The notes under the pieces: generated by a model
Told to the model about the DNA's origin: nothing
The model's database searches: none
What the model saw: only the letters and a program-made list of their open reading frames with translations
Assembly (NCBI GenBank): GCA_029239875.1
Contig: JARBUD010000041.1
Span: forward strand, 1 to 37,416
From: Xanthobacteraceae bacterium
GTDB lineage: Bacteria > Pseudomonadota > Alphaproteobacteria > Rhizobiales > Xanthobacteraceae
Length of the DNA stretch: 37,416 nt
Direction: 5' to 3'
Position numbers and translations under genes: made by a program
Shown here: piece by piece, positions 24,587 through 31,874 of the stretch
Layout: each line of letters starts with the position of its first letter
Position numbering within the stretch: the stretch's first letter is position 1

Positions 24587-24958
24587 CTAGGATTGTTCCG
24601 CCGAGAGGACGGCACGGAACTCGTCCGGCAGCATCACATTGGCCGGCGCATCCTTGAACATCGGGGCGATCTGCTGAGGCTTGTAGCCGGCATGGCCGCA
24701 GCCGATCGGGGTCAGCTGGAAGGTCAGGTCCGACCTCGCCTGCGCGAATTTGAGAAAGCGGCGGACGAATTTCTGGATCTCGCCCAGCGGCAGCGTCTCG
24801 ATGTTCCAGTCCTTGGTGGGGATGGCGAAGGCGGTCCCTGTCAGGCCGAAGCCGACGCCCCATTCCGCGCCGCGATTGTCGTAGGCCCACTTGGCCGCGC
24901 CCCCGCCGTGGATGCCCGCGAGATTCGAGCCAAAGACGAAGATCGGGTTGCGTTCCAT
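24587..24958 (-). CDS. Macro-domain-like protein of the phage-related A1S_2505 type
   Basis: A 123-residue soluble protein. [19 protein letters not shown] at the start, then [13 protein letters not shown] and [11 protein letters not shown], form the pattern of a small family often annotated as phage-related and distantly like ADP-ribose-binding macro domains (the GxGxAxxA and IGCG-type loops). Its activity is not established. ATG 24958 has GGAGGAGAGCC upstream. It lies downstream of the tRNA-His gene on the same strand, a common place for phage cargo, but no integrase or att duplication is visible here. Confidence 0.75.
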   Translation of the reverse strand: MERNPIFVFGSNLAGIHGGGAAKWAYDNRGAEWGVGFGLTGTAFAIPTKDWNIETLPLGEIQKFVRRFLKFAQARSDLTFQLTPIGCGHAGYKPQQIAPMFKDAPANVMLPDEFRAVLSAEQS

Positions 24959-25078
24959 GACGGGCTCTCCTCCCGTCCTCTCTGGCGGATGCCGGCGCCG
25001 AGCGTCAAGCATGGATCGCGGGGGCGGCGTCGATGTGGCGCGGCCCGAGGCTTATCCATGAGGCTTGGGAGTTCTCTC

Positions 25079-25155
25079 TGGTACAGCTGGGTGGGCTCGA
25101 ACCACCGACCTCCGGTTCCACAGACCGGCGCTCTAACCAACTGAGCTACAGCTGC
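25079..25155 (-). tRNA. tRNA-His (GTG), CCA encoded, no G-1
   Basis: A full cloverleaf of 77 bases. The acceptor GCAGCTG pairs with CAGCTGT (ending in a G-T pair), the D arm is GCTC/GAGC, the anticodon stem CCGGT/ACCGG carries loop CTGTGGA, and the T arm is GGTGG-TTCGAGC-CCACC. The anticodon is GTG, for histidine. Position 73 is A, followed by encoded CCA. The base before the acceptor is C, so the G-1 usual in tRNA-His is not encoded. This matches the clade of alphaproteobacteria known to have lost G-1 and to use a divergent histidyl-tRNA synthetase. Confidence 0.95.
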
Positions 25156-25172
25156 GTGCCAGAACGGCGCGG

Positions 25173-25201
25173 AACCTAATTAAGCGGCCTCGGCTTTGCA
25201 A
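25173..25201 (-). promoter_or_regulatory. Candidate tRNA-His promoter
   Basis: On the minus strand TTGCAA (25201-25196) and TAGGTT (25178-25173) are 17 bases apart, and the -10 ends 17 bases before the tRNA. The spacing is right for a stable-RNA promoter with a short leader. Confidence 0.4.
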
Positions 25202-25282
25202 GCCGTTATACAACGCCCGATGGCCGTGTTGCACAGCGCCATGGTGGAAATCGCTCCCGACTATGCCGCCATGGCAACTCCA

Positions 25283-25298
25283 TGGCACGCTTCCTGTA
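25283..25298 (+). promoter_or_regulatory. Possible sigma-54-like promoter before the amidase pair
   Basis: TGGCACG followed by four bases and CTGTA resembles the sigma-54 consensus TGGCACG-N4-TTGCW. The -24 part is perfect, but the -12 GC is GT. It lies 36 bases before the AtzG-like start. Tentative. Confidence 0.25.
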
Positions 25299-25333
25299 TG
25301 AAGGGCGCGGTACCAGAGCGCGGGGAGTGGGTG

Positions 25334-25534
25334 ATGGACGGACAGCGGGCGACCGGCAGTGACGACCTCGGTATGTTTCTCGATGCCGGGCTGAGAATTG
25401 CCGGGCTGCCACTGGAGGAGGAGCTTCGCCCACGCGTGCTGATGCATCTGGAGACAGCGGTAGCCATGGCAAAGCTGGTCGCCGGATTTCCGCTGCCCGA
25501 CGAGGCGGAGCCCGCGCCGGTCTATGTGCCGTGA
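25334..25534 (+). CDS. AtzG-like small subunit (DUF4089)
   Basis: A 66-residue helical protein with the DUF4089/AtzG pattern: FLDAGLRIAGLPLEEELRPRVLMHLETAVAMAKLVAGFPLPDEAEPAPVY. AtzG binds and stabilises the AtzE amidase in a GatCAB-like complex that hydrolyses 1-carboxybiuret in cyanuric acid breakdown. The ATG at 25334 follows GGGGAGTGG; length matches AtzG (about 68). Its stop lies ten bases before the amidase start, as expected of a two-subunit operon. Confidence 0.85.
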   Translation: MDGQRATGSDDLGMFLDAGLRIAGLPLEEELRPRVLMHLETAVAMAKLVAGFPLPDEAEPAPVYVP

Positions 25535-25544
25535 GCGTTCAACC

Positions 25545-26954
25545 ATGACGGTCGATCCTGAAGCGGCGCGCCTGCTCGCCGGTCCCGCACTCGAGCTCGC
25601 CGCCGCCGTGCGCGACGGCAAGGTGAGCGCTCGCGTCATCGCCGAGGCCGCTCTGCATCGCATCGCGGGCGTCGATCGGGTGCTGAATGCCTTCACCGAC
25701 GTCACGACCGAACGGGCGCTCGCCGAGGCCGACACCATCGACGCGGCACGGGCGGCGGGCAAACCGCTCGGCCCGCTCGCCGGCGTGCCCTTCGCGGTGA
25801 AGAACCTGTTCGACCTCAAGGGCCTGTCGACGCGGGCCGGCTCGAAGATCAATCGCGACCGGCCGCCGGCGGAGCGCGACGCCACGCTGGTGGAGCGGCT
25901 CAACGCGGCCGGAGCCATCTGCTTCGGCGGGCTGAACATGGGCGAATACGCCTATGATTTCACCGGCGAGAACGTCCATGACGGCCGCTCGGCCAATCCG
26001 CACGATCCCGAGCACATGGCAGGCGGCTCCTCCGGCGGGTCCGGCGCGGCGGTTGGCGGCAAGCTGGTGCCGCTGTCGTTTGGCTCGGACACCAATGGCT
26101 CGATCCGCGTGCCGTCCTCCTTCTGCGGCATATTCGGGCTGAAGCCGACCTATGGGCGGCTGTCGCGCGCGCGCAGCTTCCCCTTCGTGGCGAGCCTCGA
26201 TCATCTCGGTCCCTTCGCCCGCCATGTCGGCGACCTCGCCGCCGCCTATGACGCGCTCGTCGGCTCGGACCCCGACGATCCGGCGCAGGCGGACAGGCCG
26301 GCGGCGCCGACGCTGCCGATACTCGACGATGCCGGTGGCCTGCGTGTCGCTGTGCTCGGCGGCTGGTTCAAGAAGCAGGGTACGCCGCAGGCGTACGAGG
26401 CGGTGGCCCGCGCGGCGAAGGCGCTCGGCGCGACAAAGACCGTCGAGCTGCCGGAGGTCGAGCGGGCGCGGGCCGCGGCCTTCATCATCACCATGGCGGA
26501 GGGCGCCGCGCTGCATGCGGAACGCCTGCGCGAGCGGCCCGCCGACTTCGATCCGGCGGTGCGCGAGCGGCTGCTGGCCGGCGCGGTGCTGCCGGGCGCC
26601 TGGGTGCAGCGGGCGCAGATCTTCCGCCGCTGGTTCCGCGAGCGGGCGCTGGAAATCTTCAGTGACTGGGACGTGCTGATCGCGCCGGCGACGCCGGTGC
26701 CGGCCCCGCGCGGCGGGCAGAAGACCTTCGTGCTCGACGGGCGCGAGATGCTGGTGCGACCAAATATCGGCATCTACACCCAGCCGATCTCCTTCATCGG
26801 CCTGCCGGTGGCGGCGGCGCCGATCCCGACCGGCGAGCGGCTGCCCATCGCTGTGCAGCTGATCGCCGCCCCGTGGCGGGAAGACCTGGCGCTGCGCGCC
26901 GCGCGGGTGCTGGAGAAGGAAGGCATCGCCTTCGCGCCGGAGCCGGTCGTCTAA
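25545..26954 (+). CDS. AtzE-like amidase, amidase-signature family
   Basis: A 469-residue amidase-signature enzyme. The catalytic triad is visible: Lys86 (FAVKNLFD), Ser162 (GGSSGGS) and Ser186 (SDTNGSIR), together with SSFCGIFGLKPTYGRLSR. Partnering with an AtzG-like subunit points to the AtzE group (1-carboxybiuret hydrolase and relatives) rather than GatA. Relatives also occur where no cyanuric acid pathway exists, so a role in urea- or carbamate-type nitrogen compounds is an inference. No AtzH-like gene lies nearby. Its stop overlaps the stop of the convergent TIGR02186 gene within CTAA. Confidence 0.9.
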   Translation: MTVDPEAARLLAGPALELAAAVRDGKVSARVIAEAALHRIAGVDRVLNAFTDVTTERALAEADTIDAARAAGKPLGPLAGVPFAVKNLFDLKGLSTRAGSKINRDRPPAERDATLVERLNAAGAICFGGLNMGEYAYDFTGENVHDGRSANPHDPEHMAGGSSGGSGAAVGGKLVPLSFGSDTNGSIRVPSSFCGIFGLKPTYGRLSRARSFPFVASLDHLGPFARHVGDLAAAYDALVGSDPDDPAQADRPAAPTLPILDDAGGLRVAVLGGWFKKQGTPQAYEAVARAAKALGATKTVELPEVERARAAAFIITMAEGAALHAERLRERPADFDPAVRERLLAGAVLPGAWVQRAQIFRRWFRERALEIFSDWDVLIAPATPVPAPRGGQKTFVLDGREMLVRPNIGIYTQPISFIGLPVAAAPIPTGERLPIAVQLIAAPWREDLALRAARVLEKEGIAFAPEPVV

Positions 26955-27721
26955 TCCTTGCGGAACACGAGGTTAGCGATGAAGCCGACGGCGAGCGCGC
27001 CGAGCATGGTGGCGATGCCGTAGAGCCACGGGTGATATTCGGCGGCGGTGGCGACCGCCTGCTCGAAATCGACCTTGGCCACGTCAAGACTCAGCACGCC
27101 ACGATGGGCGAGTGCGCCATCGACGAAGCTCTTCACCACGACCTCATAGGTGCCGACGGGCGCGGTGCCTGGTACCGGGATGACTGCGCGGAAGACGTGC
27201 GGGGCGATGAAGTCGACGCCGGCGGTGTTCTCGACATAGAGCCCCTGCGCCTGCTTCACCCGCAAGAAGGCTTGGCGAAACGGATCGGCTGCCACGACGT
27301 CGGCATAGTCGCTGCCGATGCGTTGCAGCAGCCGGTTATTGGCAAAGCCCGCCTGCTCCTGCCGCAGCGTGTCGGCATCGGCGATCTGCACCGGAGGCCG
27401 GTTGCTCAGCACGGCGAGATAGGAGGGGGCGGCGAGGAAGGAGCGGCTGTCGACATTGATCCAGAGGCCGAAGCGCCGCTCCTTGCGCCAGGTGACGAAG
27501 CTCTCGTTCGGCCCCCGCACGGTGACGACCACATCGTGCGGCTTCACGGTGTCGGCCGCGGCCGTGTCCGGCTCGATGACGCCGAACAGTACGATGCTGT
27601 CGCCGGTGAAGCTGGAGGTGATGGTGATCCGCTGCTTCGACAGCGACAGGATCAGGCTTTCCGCACGCGCCGCACCGCTTAGCGCCAGCAGGGTGAGGAG
27701 AAGCGCAGCGGCGCGTCTCAT
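26951..27721 (-). CDS. TIGR02186-family membrane-anchored protein
   Basis: A 256-residue protein with a signal peptide (1-20, cut after ARA), a beta-rich periplasmic domain (SLILSLSKQRITITSSFTGDSIVLFG onwards) and one C-terminal membrane helix (about 232-252) ending in Arg-Lys-Asp. This matches TIGR02186, of unknown function, which regularly accompanies TauE/SafE transporters in alphaproteobacteria. Here the start ATG overlaps the stop of the transporter gene in ATGA, so the two are translationally coupled and probably work together. Confidence 0.85.
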   Translation of the reverse strand: MRRAAALLLTLLALSGAARAESLILSLSKQRITITSSFTGDSIVLFGVIEPDTAAADTVKPHDVVVTVRGPNESFVTWRKERRFGLWINVDSRSFLAAPSYLAVLSNRPPVQIADADTLRQEQAGFANNRLLQRIGSDYADVVAADPFRQAFLRVKQAQGLYVENTAGVDFIAPHVFRAVIPVPGTAPVGTYEVVVKSFVDGALAHRGVLSLDVAKVDFEQAVATAAEYHPWLYGIATMLGALAVGFIANLVFRKD

Positions 27722-28644
27722 CGTGCGCTCTCGTCGATGGTGACGGCATAGAGGTCGGCGGGCTTGGTCGCCTGGTCCACCGCCACGCGGATGCCGACGG
27801 CGAGCACCAGGAGGCCGAGCAGCAGGCGCAGATTCTCCGCCTTCATCGACTGGCCGGCGCGGCTGCCGAACTGGGCGCCGATGGTGCCACCGACCATGAG
27901 CACCAGGCCGAGCACGGCGTCCACCGTCTGATTGAGGACCGCATGCATGACGATGGCCGCAGCCATGGTCACCAGGGTCAGCATCAGCGCGGTGGCGACG
28001 GAGGTGAGGGTGGGCACGCGCAGGAGATAGATCAGCGCCGGCACCAGGAGGAACCCGCCGCCAATGCCCATCAGCGCGCCGAGGAAACCAATGGAAAAGC
28101 CGATCGCGACCACCGGAATCGCCGAGACATAGATGTGCGATTGGCGGAACCGCATCTTGAACGGCAGGCGCAGGAACAGGGGATGCGCGCCGGGCCGCGC
28201 CACCGCGGCCTGCTCGCCGCGCCACTCGCGCAGGAGCGCCCGCAGGCTCTCCACCACCATCAGCGTGCCGATGGTGCCGAGCAGCGCGATGTAGGTGATC
28301 GCGATGACGAGATCGAGCTGGCCGTAGCGGCGCAGCACCATGAAGGTGAGCACGCCACCCAGTGTTCCCGTTAGGCCCCCTGCCAGCAGCACCAGCGCGA
28401 GGTGCACGTCGACCAGCCCCCGCCGCAGATAGGTGAGCGTGCCCGAGAAGGAGGAGGCGGCCATATGGGTCGACACGCTCGCCACCGCGACCGCCGGCGG
28501 CACGCCGAGGAAGATGAGCAGCGGTGTCATCAGGAACCCGCCGCCGACCCCGAACATGCCCGAAATGAAGCCCACCGCGATCCCTAGAGCGAGGAGGGTG
28601 AAGATGTTCACGGGCAGTTCCGCGATCGGCAGATAGATCGTCAC
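27718..28644 (-). CDS. TauE/SafE-family sulfite/organosulfonate exporter
   Basis: A 308-residue membrane protein with about eight hydrophobic segments and the two-repeat structure of TauE/SafE. The glycine motif GFISGMFGVGGGFLMTPLLIFLG near residue 25 recurs as GFLGALMGIGGGFLLVPALIYLL near residue 187. Family members move sulfite, sulfoacetate or similar anions. It is first in a two-gene operon with the TIGR02186 gene. The ribosome binding site is weak. A 348-base regulatory gap separates it from the divergent PQQ dehydrogenase. Confidence 0.9.
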   Translation of the reverse strand: MTIYLPIAELPVNIFTLLALGIAVGFISGMFGVGGGFLMTPLLIFLGVPPAVAVASVSTHMAASSFSGTLTYLRRGLVDVHLALVLLAGGLTGTLGGVLTFMVLRRYGQLDLVIAITYIALLGTIGTLMVVESLRALLREWRGEQAAVARPGAHPLFLRLPFKMRFRQSHIYVSAIPVVAIGFSIGFLGALMGIGGGFLLVPALIYLLRVPTLTSVATALMLTLVTMAAAIVMHAVLNQTVDAVLGLVLMVGGTIGAQFGSRAGQSMKAENLRLLLGLLVLAVGIRVAVDQATKPADLYAVTIDESAR

Positions 28645-28756
28645 TGGGGCGGGTTCCCGCGCGCGGAGGGCGTTCCGGCCAAGGGCTTAGCAGGATTCGC
28701 CCTGCTGTGGGGGATCGCGTCTTCGGGCATCGCGAAGCAGGGATTCGCCGCCTCAA

Positions 28757-28930
28757 CAGCTTTATCTGGAGTACATTATTCTCAATAACGTACCGCGGCG
28801 AAATCTAAGAGAAAAATAAGAAATATGTAGTATTGGGATGTCACATCCGACGAGTTTTATTCGATGAAGCAAAGGTAATATTAGAAATAGGTCTAATAGG
28901 ACATTGGTACTGACTTAACGTTCGCAGGCT
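28757..28930. promoter_or_regulatory. AT-rich regulatory island with two dyads
   Basis: This stretch is visibly AT-rich in a GC-rich window. It contains two inverted repeats. One (28771-28793) has arms GTACATTATT and AATAACGTAC around CTC with one mismatch. The other (28879-28898) is TATTAGA-N6-TCTAATA with perfect 7-bp arms. Both look like operator sites for a dimeric regulator. The island lies in the 348-base gap (28645-28992) between the divergent TauE/SafE and PQQ dehydrogenase genes. The 3' part includes the strong ribosome binding site of the latter (TAGGAGGA at 28979-28986). Confidence 0.6.
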
Positions 28931-28992
28931 GCGTGCTAGCGTGCCGCCGTCAACGGGCCCGTACGAAGCCCGGTACGCTAGGAGGATACCCA

Positions 28993-30279
28993 ATGTCTAT
29001 ATTCAGGCGCGGCCAGCGTTCCGCTGCGCTGCTGGCTTCGACCATGCTCGCGGGCGTCATGATGCTCGCCGGCCCGGCGAGCGCACAGCAGTCGACCGAC
29101 AACCTCGAGAAGCTCTCCAACTTCCAGACCACCGGCGCTTCCATGGAGATGGAGTCGGTGCCACAGACCGGTCCGCGGGTAGACGCGTTCAAGAAGACCC
29201 TCTCGAACATCAAGCTGCCGGACGGCTTCAAGATCGCGCTCTACGCCATCGTTCCCGACGCCCGCGAGATGGCGGTCGGCCCGACCACCGGCGTCGTCTT
29301 CGTCGGCACGCGCAAGGCGAAGGTCTGGGCGGTGACCGACCGCGACAAGGACCGCGTCGCCGACGAGGTCAAGGTGTTCGCGCCGTCGATCAACTTCAAG
29401 CTACCCAACGGCGTCTGCTTCTCGAAGGACGGCTTCCTCTTCGTCGCCGAGCAGAACCGCGTGCTGCTGTTCCCGGCGGCCGAGTTCTTCTACGAGGGGC
29501 CGGACGTCGCCGCCTTCAACGTCGTGAAGCAGGGCGACCTGATCCCGACGAGCGAGGAATCCTTCAACCACACGGCGCGTGTCTGCCGTATCGGGCCGGA
29601 CGACAAGCTCTATATAACCCTCGGCCAGCCCTTCAACGTGTTCGCGCCGGAGAAATTCGACCTCTACAAGAAGAACGGCATCGGCGGCATCGTGCGCATG
29701 GACCGCGACGGCAAGAACCGCGAGGTCTACGCCTGGGGCATCCGCAACTCGGTGGGCATGGACTTCAATCCGAAGGACAAGACCCTGTGGTTCACCGACA
29801 ACCAGGTCGACGGCATGGGTGACGACATCCCACCCGGCGAACTGAACCGAGCCACCAAGGCTGGCCTGAACTTTGGCTTCCCCTATTTCGGCGGCGGTTC
29901 GGTCCGCACGGTCGAATACAAGGACCAGACGCCACCGGCCGACGCGGTGAAGCCGGAAGTCGAGATGCCGGCGCACGCGGCCGACCTCGGCATGACCTTC
30001 TACACCGGCCAGCAGTTCCCGCAGAAGTACCGCGGTGGCATCTTCTCGGTGCAGCACGGCTCGTGGAACCGCACCACGCCGGTAGGCGCGCGGGTGATGT
30101 TCACGTCCCTCAAGGACGATGGCTCGGCTGCCAAGACGGAGGTGTTCGCCTCCGGCTGGCTGACGCCGAACGGCGAGTATCTCGGCCGTCCGGCCGCGGT
30201 GGCGCAGCTCAATGACGGCTCGCTGCTGGTGGCGGACGACACGTCGGGGGCGATCTACCGCATCTCCTACGGCGAGTGA
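28993..30279 (+). CDS. PQQ-type sugar (sorbosone-like) dehydrogenase
   Basis: A 428-residue secreted beta-propeller protein with a signal peptide (about 1-31, cut after ASA). Repeats such as REMAVGPTTGVVFVGTRKAKVWAVTDRDKD, GVCFSKDGFLFVAEQNRVL and AWGIRNSVGMDFNPKDKTLWFTDNQVDGMGDDIPPGELN match the soluble sugar/sorbosone dehydrogenase family that uses pyrroloquinoline quinone. FSVQHGSWNRTTPVGARV and the final DGSLLVADDTSGAIYRI are also typical. It would oxidise an aldose-type substrate in the periplasm; the substrate is not known. TAGGAGGA before the ATG is one of the strongest ribosome binding sites in the window. It is followed by a c-type cytochrome, its likely electron acceptor. Confidence 0.92.
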   Translation: MSIFRRGQRSAALLASTMLAGVMMLAGPASAQQSTDNLEKLSNFQTTGASMEMESVPQTGPRVDAFKKTLSNIKLPDGFKIALYAIVPDAREMAVGPTTGVVFVGTRKAKVWAVTDRDKDRVADEVKVFAPSINFKLPNGVCFSKDGFLFVAEQNRVLLFPAAEFFYEGPDVAAFNVVKQGDLIPTSEESFNHTARVCRIGPDDKLYITLGQPFNVFAPEKFDLYKKNGIGGIVRMDRDGKNREVYAWGIRNSVGMDFNPKDKTLWFTDNQVDGMGDDIPPGELNRATKAGLNFGFPYFGGGSVRTVEYKDQTPPADAVKPEVEMPAHAADLGMTFYTGQQFPQKYRGGIFSVQHGSWNRTTPVGARVMFTSLKDDGSAAKTEVFASGWLTPNGEYLGRPAAVAQLNDGSLLVADDTSGAIYRISYGE

Positions 30280-30289
30280 GCTACCGTTA

Positions 30290-30312
30290 CCCCGCGGCTC
30301 TCGGCCGCGGGG
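30290..30312 (+). terminator. Hairpin between PQQ dehydrogenase and cytochrome
   Basis: A perfect 9-bp stem, CCCCGCGGC and GCCGCGGGG, around five bases (TCTCG), followed by only a short T-rich tail (GATTTCTC). It lies 11 bases after the dehydrogenase stop and 27 before the cytochrome start. It is more likely an mRNA stabiliser or partial terminator than a full stop. Confidence 0.5.
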
Positions 30313-30338
30313 GATTTCTCAATGCCGGGAATCATCGA

Positions 30339-30665
30339 ATGAAATGGACTTTGTGCGTGCCGTTCCTCGCGGCATCGATCGCCTGCGCGCCCGCTCTGGC
30401 GCAGGATGCCAAGGCCGGGCGTATCAAGGCCTCCTCGCAATGCGCCGTCTGCCATGGCCAGGATGGCATTGCCCAGCTCCCGACGGCGGCGAACCTCGCC
30501 GGCCAGCAGGAAATGTATCTTGCCAAGGCGCTGCAGGACTTCCGCTCCGGCGCGCGCAGCAACGAGATGATGACGGTGGTAGCCAAGGGCCTGAGCGATG
30601 CCGACATCGCCAACCTCGCCGCCTGGTATTCTTCGATCAAGGTCGCGGTGGAGCCGCCCCAGTAG
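30339..30665 (+). CDS. Periplasmic c-type cytochrome
   Basis: A 108-residue class I cytochrome c with a signal peptide (1-21, cut after ALA). Haem is bound by CAVCH (Cys35, Cys38, His39). The axial Met is probably Met77 or Met78 in RSNEMMTVVAKGLSDADIANLAAWY, the usual helix pattern. It follows the PQQ dehydrogenase, from which it would take electrons toward an oxidase. GGGA lies a few bases before the ATG. Length is normal for a single-haem cytochrome. Confidence 0.93.
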   Translation: MKWTLCVPFLAASIACAPALAQDAKAGRIKASSQCAVCHGQDGIAQLPTAANLAGQQEMYLAKALQDFRSGARSNEMMTVVAKGLSDADIANLAAWYSSIKVAVEPPQ

Positions 30666-30682
30666 GAGAAGCTCGGAGGTTC

Positions 30683-31357
30683 TCAGGAGGCAGTGGCCAT
30701 CCCGATTTCGCTCTGCTCCCTTGGAACTACCGACCGCGGCTCGATCGGCCGATATTGGCCGGCGAGCGCGACCAGGAGCGCCTCCAGCGCGCGCGTGAGC
30801 GTCGGCGCCGGGATCATGCCGGCACGCGGGATATGGATGAAGACCGCGAGCCGCTGTCCGCCATCCGCCCGTGCACCGGTTTGCGCCCAGCCATAGGCGC
30901 GCCAGGCCAGCGCGTTGCAGATATAGCGCTCAGCATCACGCGACAGCCGCGCCGGCGCGCCGGCCTCGCGCAGCGCGCGCAGCAGCGGCATCGGCGCGGC
31001 CGCCAGGCTCCGCTGTGCTGGGCCGTCGCGCTCCAGCCGCCGTGCCGCCGGCCGCTCGCGCGCGGCGTCGGGGAAGACACCGGTGGCGTTGCGGGCGATG
31101 AGCTCGATGGTGACATGACGCCGGCGACCGGCAACGCCGAGCATCAGCACGATGTCAGGGGCTGCCGCGTCGAGCGCGGCGGCGAAGCTCTCCGCCTCCG
31201 ACCAGCGCGTGGGCAGGATGCGGGCTTCGACCTGTCCTGTATGCAGCCGCCGGCTGCGCGCCAGTGCCATGGCGAGGCCGGCCGACGGGTTTGCGGGCAT
31301 GCCGGGAAAGCGCCCGAAGCCGGTGACGAGGATGCGCGGGATCTGTCTCTGGCGCAT
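30683..31357 (-). CDS. Pyroglutamyl-peptidase I-like protein (peptidase C15)
   Basis: A 224-residue cysteine peptidase homologue. It opens with ILVTGFGRFPGMPANPS, the C15 signature. The catalytic set is visible as Glu85 (TIELIARN), Cys147 (RYICNALAW) and His175 (FIHIP), spaced like the Bacillus enzyme (81, 144, 168). C15 enzymes remove N-terminal pyroglutamate, but many bacterial relatives have not been tested. It begins 15 bases after the response regulator stop on the same strand, so they may share a transcript. Confidence 0.88.
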   Translation of the reverse strand: MRQRQIPRILVTGFGRFPGMPANPSAGLAMALARSRRLHTGQVEARILPTRWSEAESFAAALDAAAPDIVLMLGVAGRRRHVTIELIARNATGVFPDAARERPAARRLERDGPAQRSLAAAPMPLLRALREAGAPARLSRDAERYICNALAWRAYGWAQTGARADGGQRLAVFIHIPRAGMIPAPTLTRALEALLVALAGQYRPIEPRSVVPREQSEIGMATAS

Positions 31358-31372
31358 GTCGGCGAGCGCGCG

Positions 31373-31759
31373 TCAGGCTTGCCGCGTGCCAAGCGCCTGG
31401 GCGAGGGCGCCCTCGAGTTCGGCGAGCTGGAACGGCTTGCTGAGCAGGGGATGGTTGCGCCACGCATCCTCGATGGTGCCGTCGTCATAGCCGGTGGAGA
31501 ACACGATCGGGATGCCGTGGCCGCTTATGGCCTGCGCAATGTCGTAGCTGCGGCTGCCGCCGAGATTGAGGTCGAGCACGGCGACATCGATGTCGCCGTG
31601 GCGCTGGGCCACGAAGTTCAGCGCCTCGGGGATGCGCGCCTCCGTGCCCACGACGACCGCGCCGAGCTCCTCGATCATTGCCTCCATCATCATCGCCACG
31701 AGTGCCTCGTCTTCGACGATGAAAATGCGTTGTCCGGCCAGCGCTTGCTGCCCATCCAT
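31373..31759 (-). CDS. Single-domain response regulator
   Basis: A 128-residue CheY-like receiver with no output domain. The acidic pair is Glu16-Asp17 (VEDEAL), the phospho-acceptor Asp63 (VLDLNLGG), the switch residue Thr89 (FSTGYD) and Lys108 (SKPF). The STGYDDG turn is typical of receivers paired with HWE or hybrid histidine kinases in alphaproteobacteria. No kinase gene is near, so the partner is unknown. ATG 31759 has AAGGGG upstream; a second in-frame start lies 33 bases further up. Confidence 0.92.
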   Translation of the reverse strand: MDGQQALAGQRIFIVEDEALVAMMMEAMIEELGAVVVGTEARIPEALNFVAQRHGDIDVAVLDLNLGGSRSYDIAQAISGHGIPIVFSTGYDDGTIEDAWRNHPLLSKPFQLAELEGALAQALGTRQA

Positions 31760-31874
31760 GCGACCGTCACCCCTTACCCGAACCGTCCGCAAGCGGTCCG
31801 GATCCCAGCCCCCGACCCCAGAAATTCCGTGGTTAACAAATAGTTTCCGCTCAATTCGGCTTTTTTACGGGGTG

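Noticed and set aside
24587-25155. Integrated element at tRNA-His
   Set aside because: One phage-type gene is present, but I found no integrase and no second copy of the tRNA 3' end in the window.
26951-28756. Single 601-residue reading frame spanning TauE/SafE and TIGR02186
   Set aside because: Only the part from 27721 down is the TIGR02186 protein; the upstream part is an out-of-frame reading of the TauE/SafE gene.
28879-28898. Irr iron control element
   Set aside because: The arms resemble the motif, but the spacing is six bases where the element as I recall it has about five between the TTAGA and TCTAA cores, so I kept only a generic dyad call.
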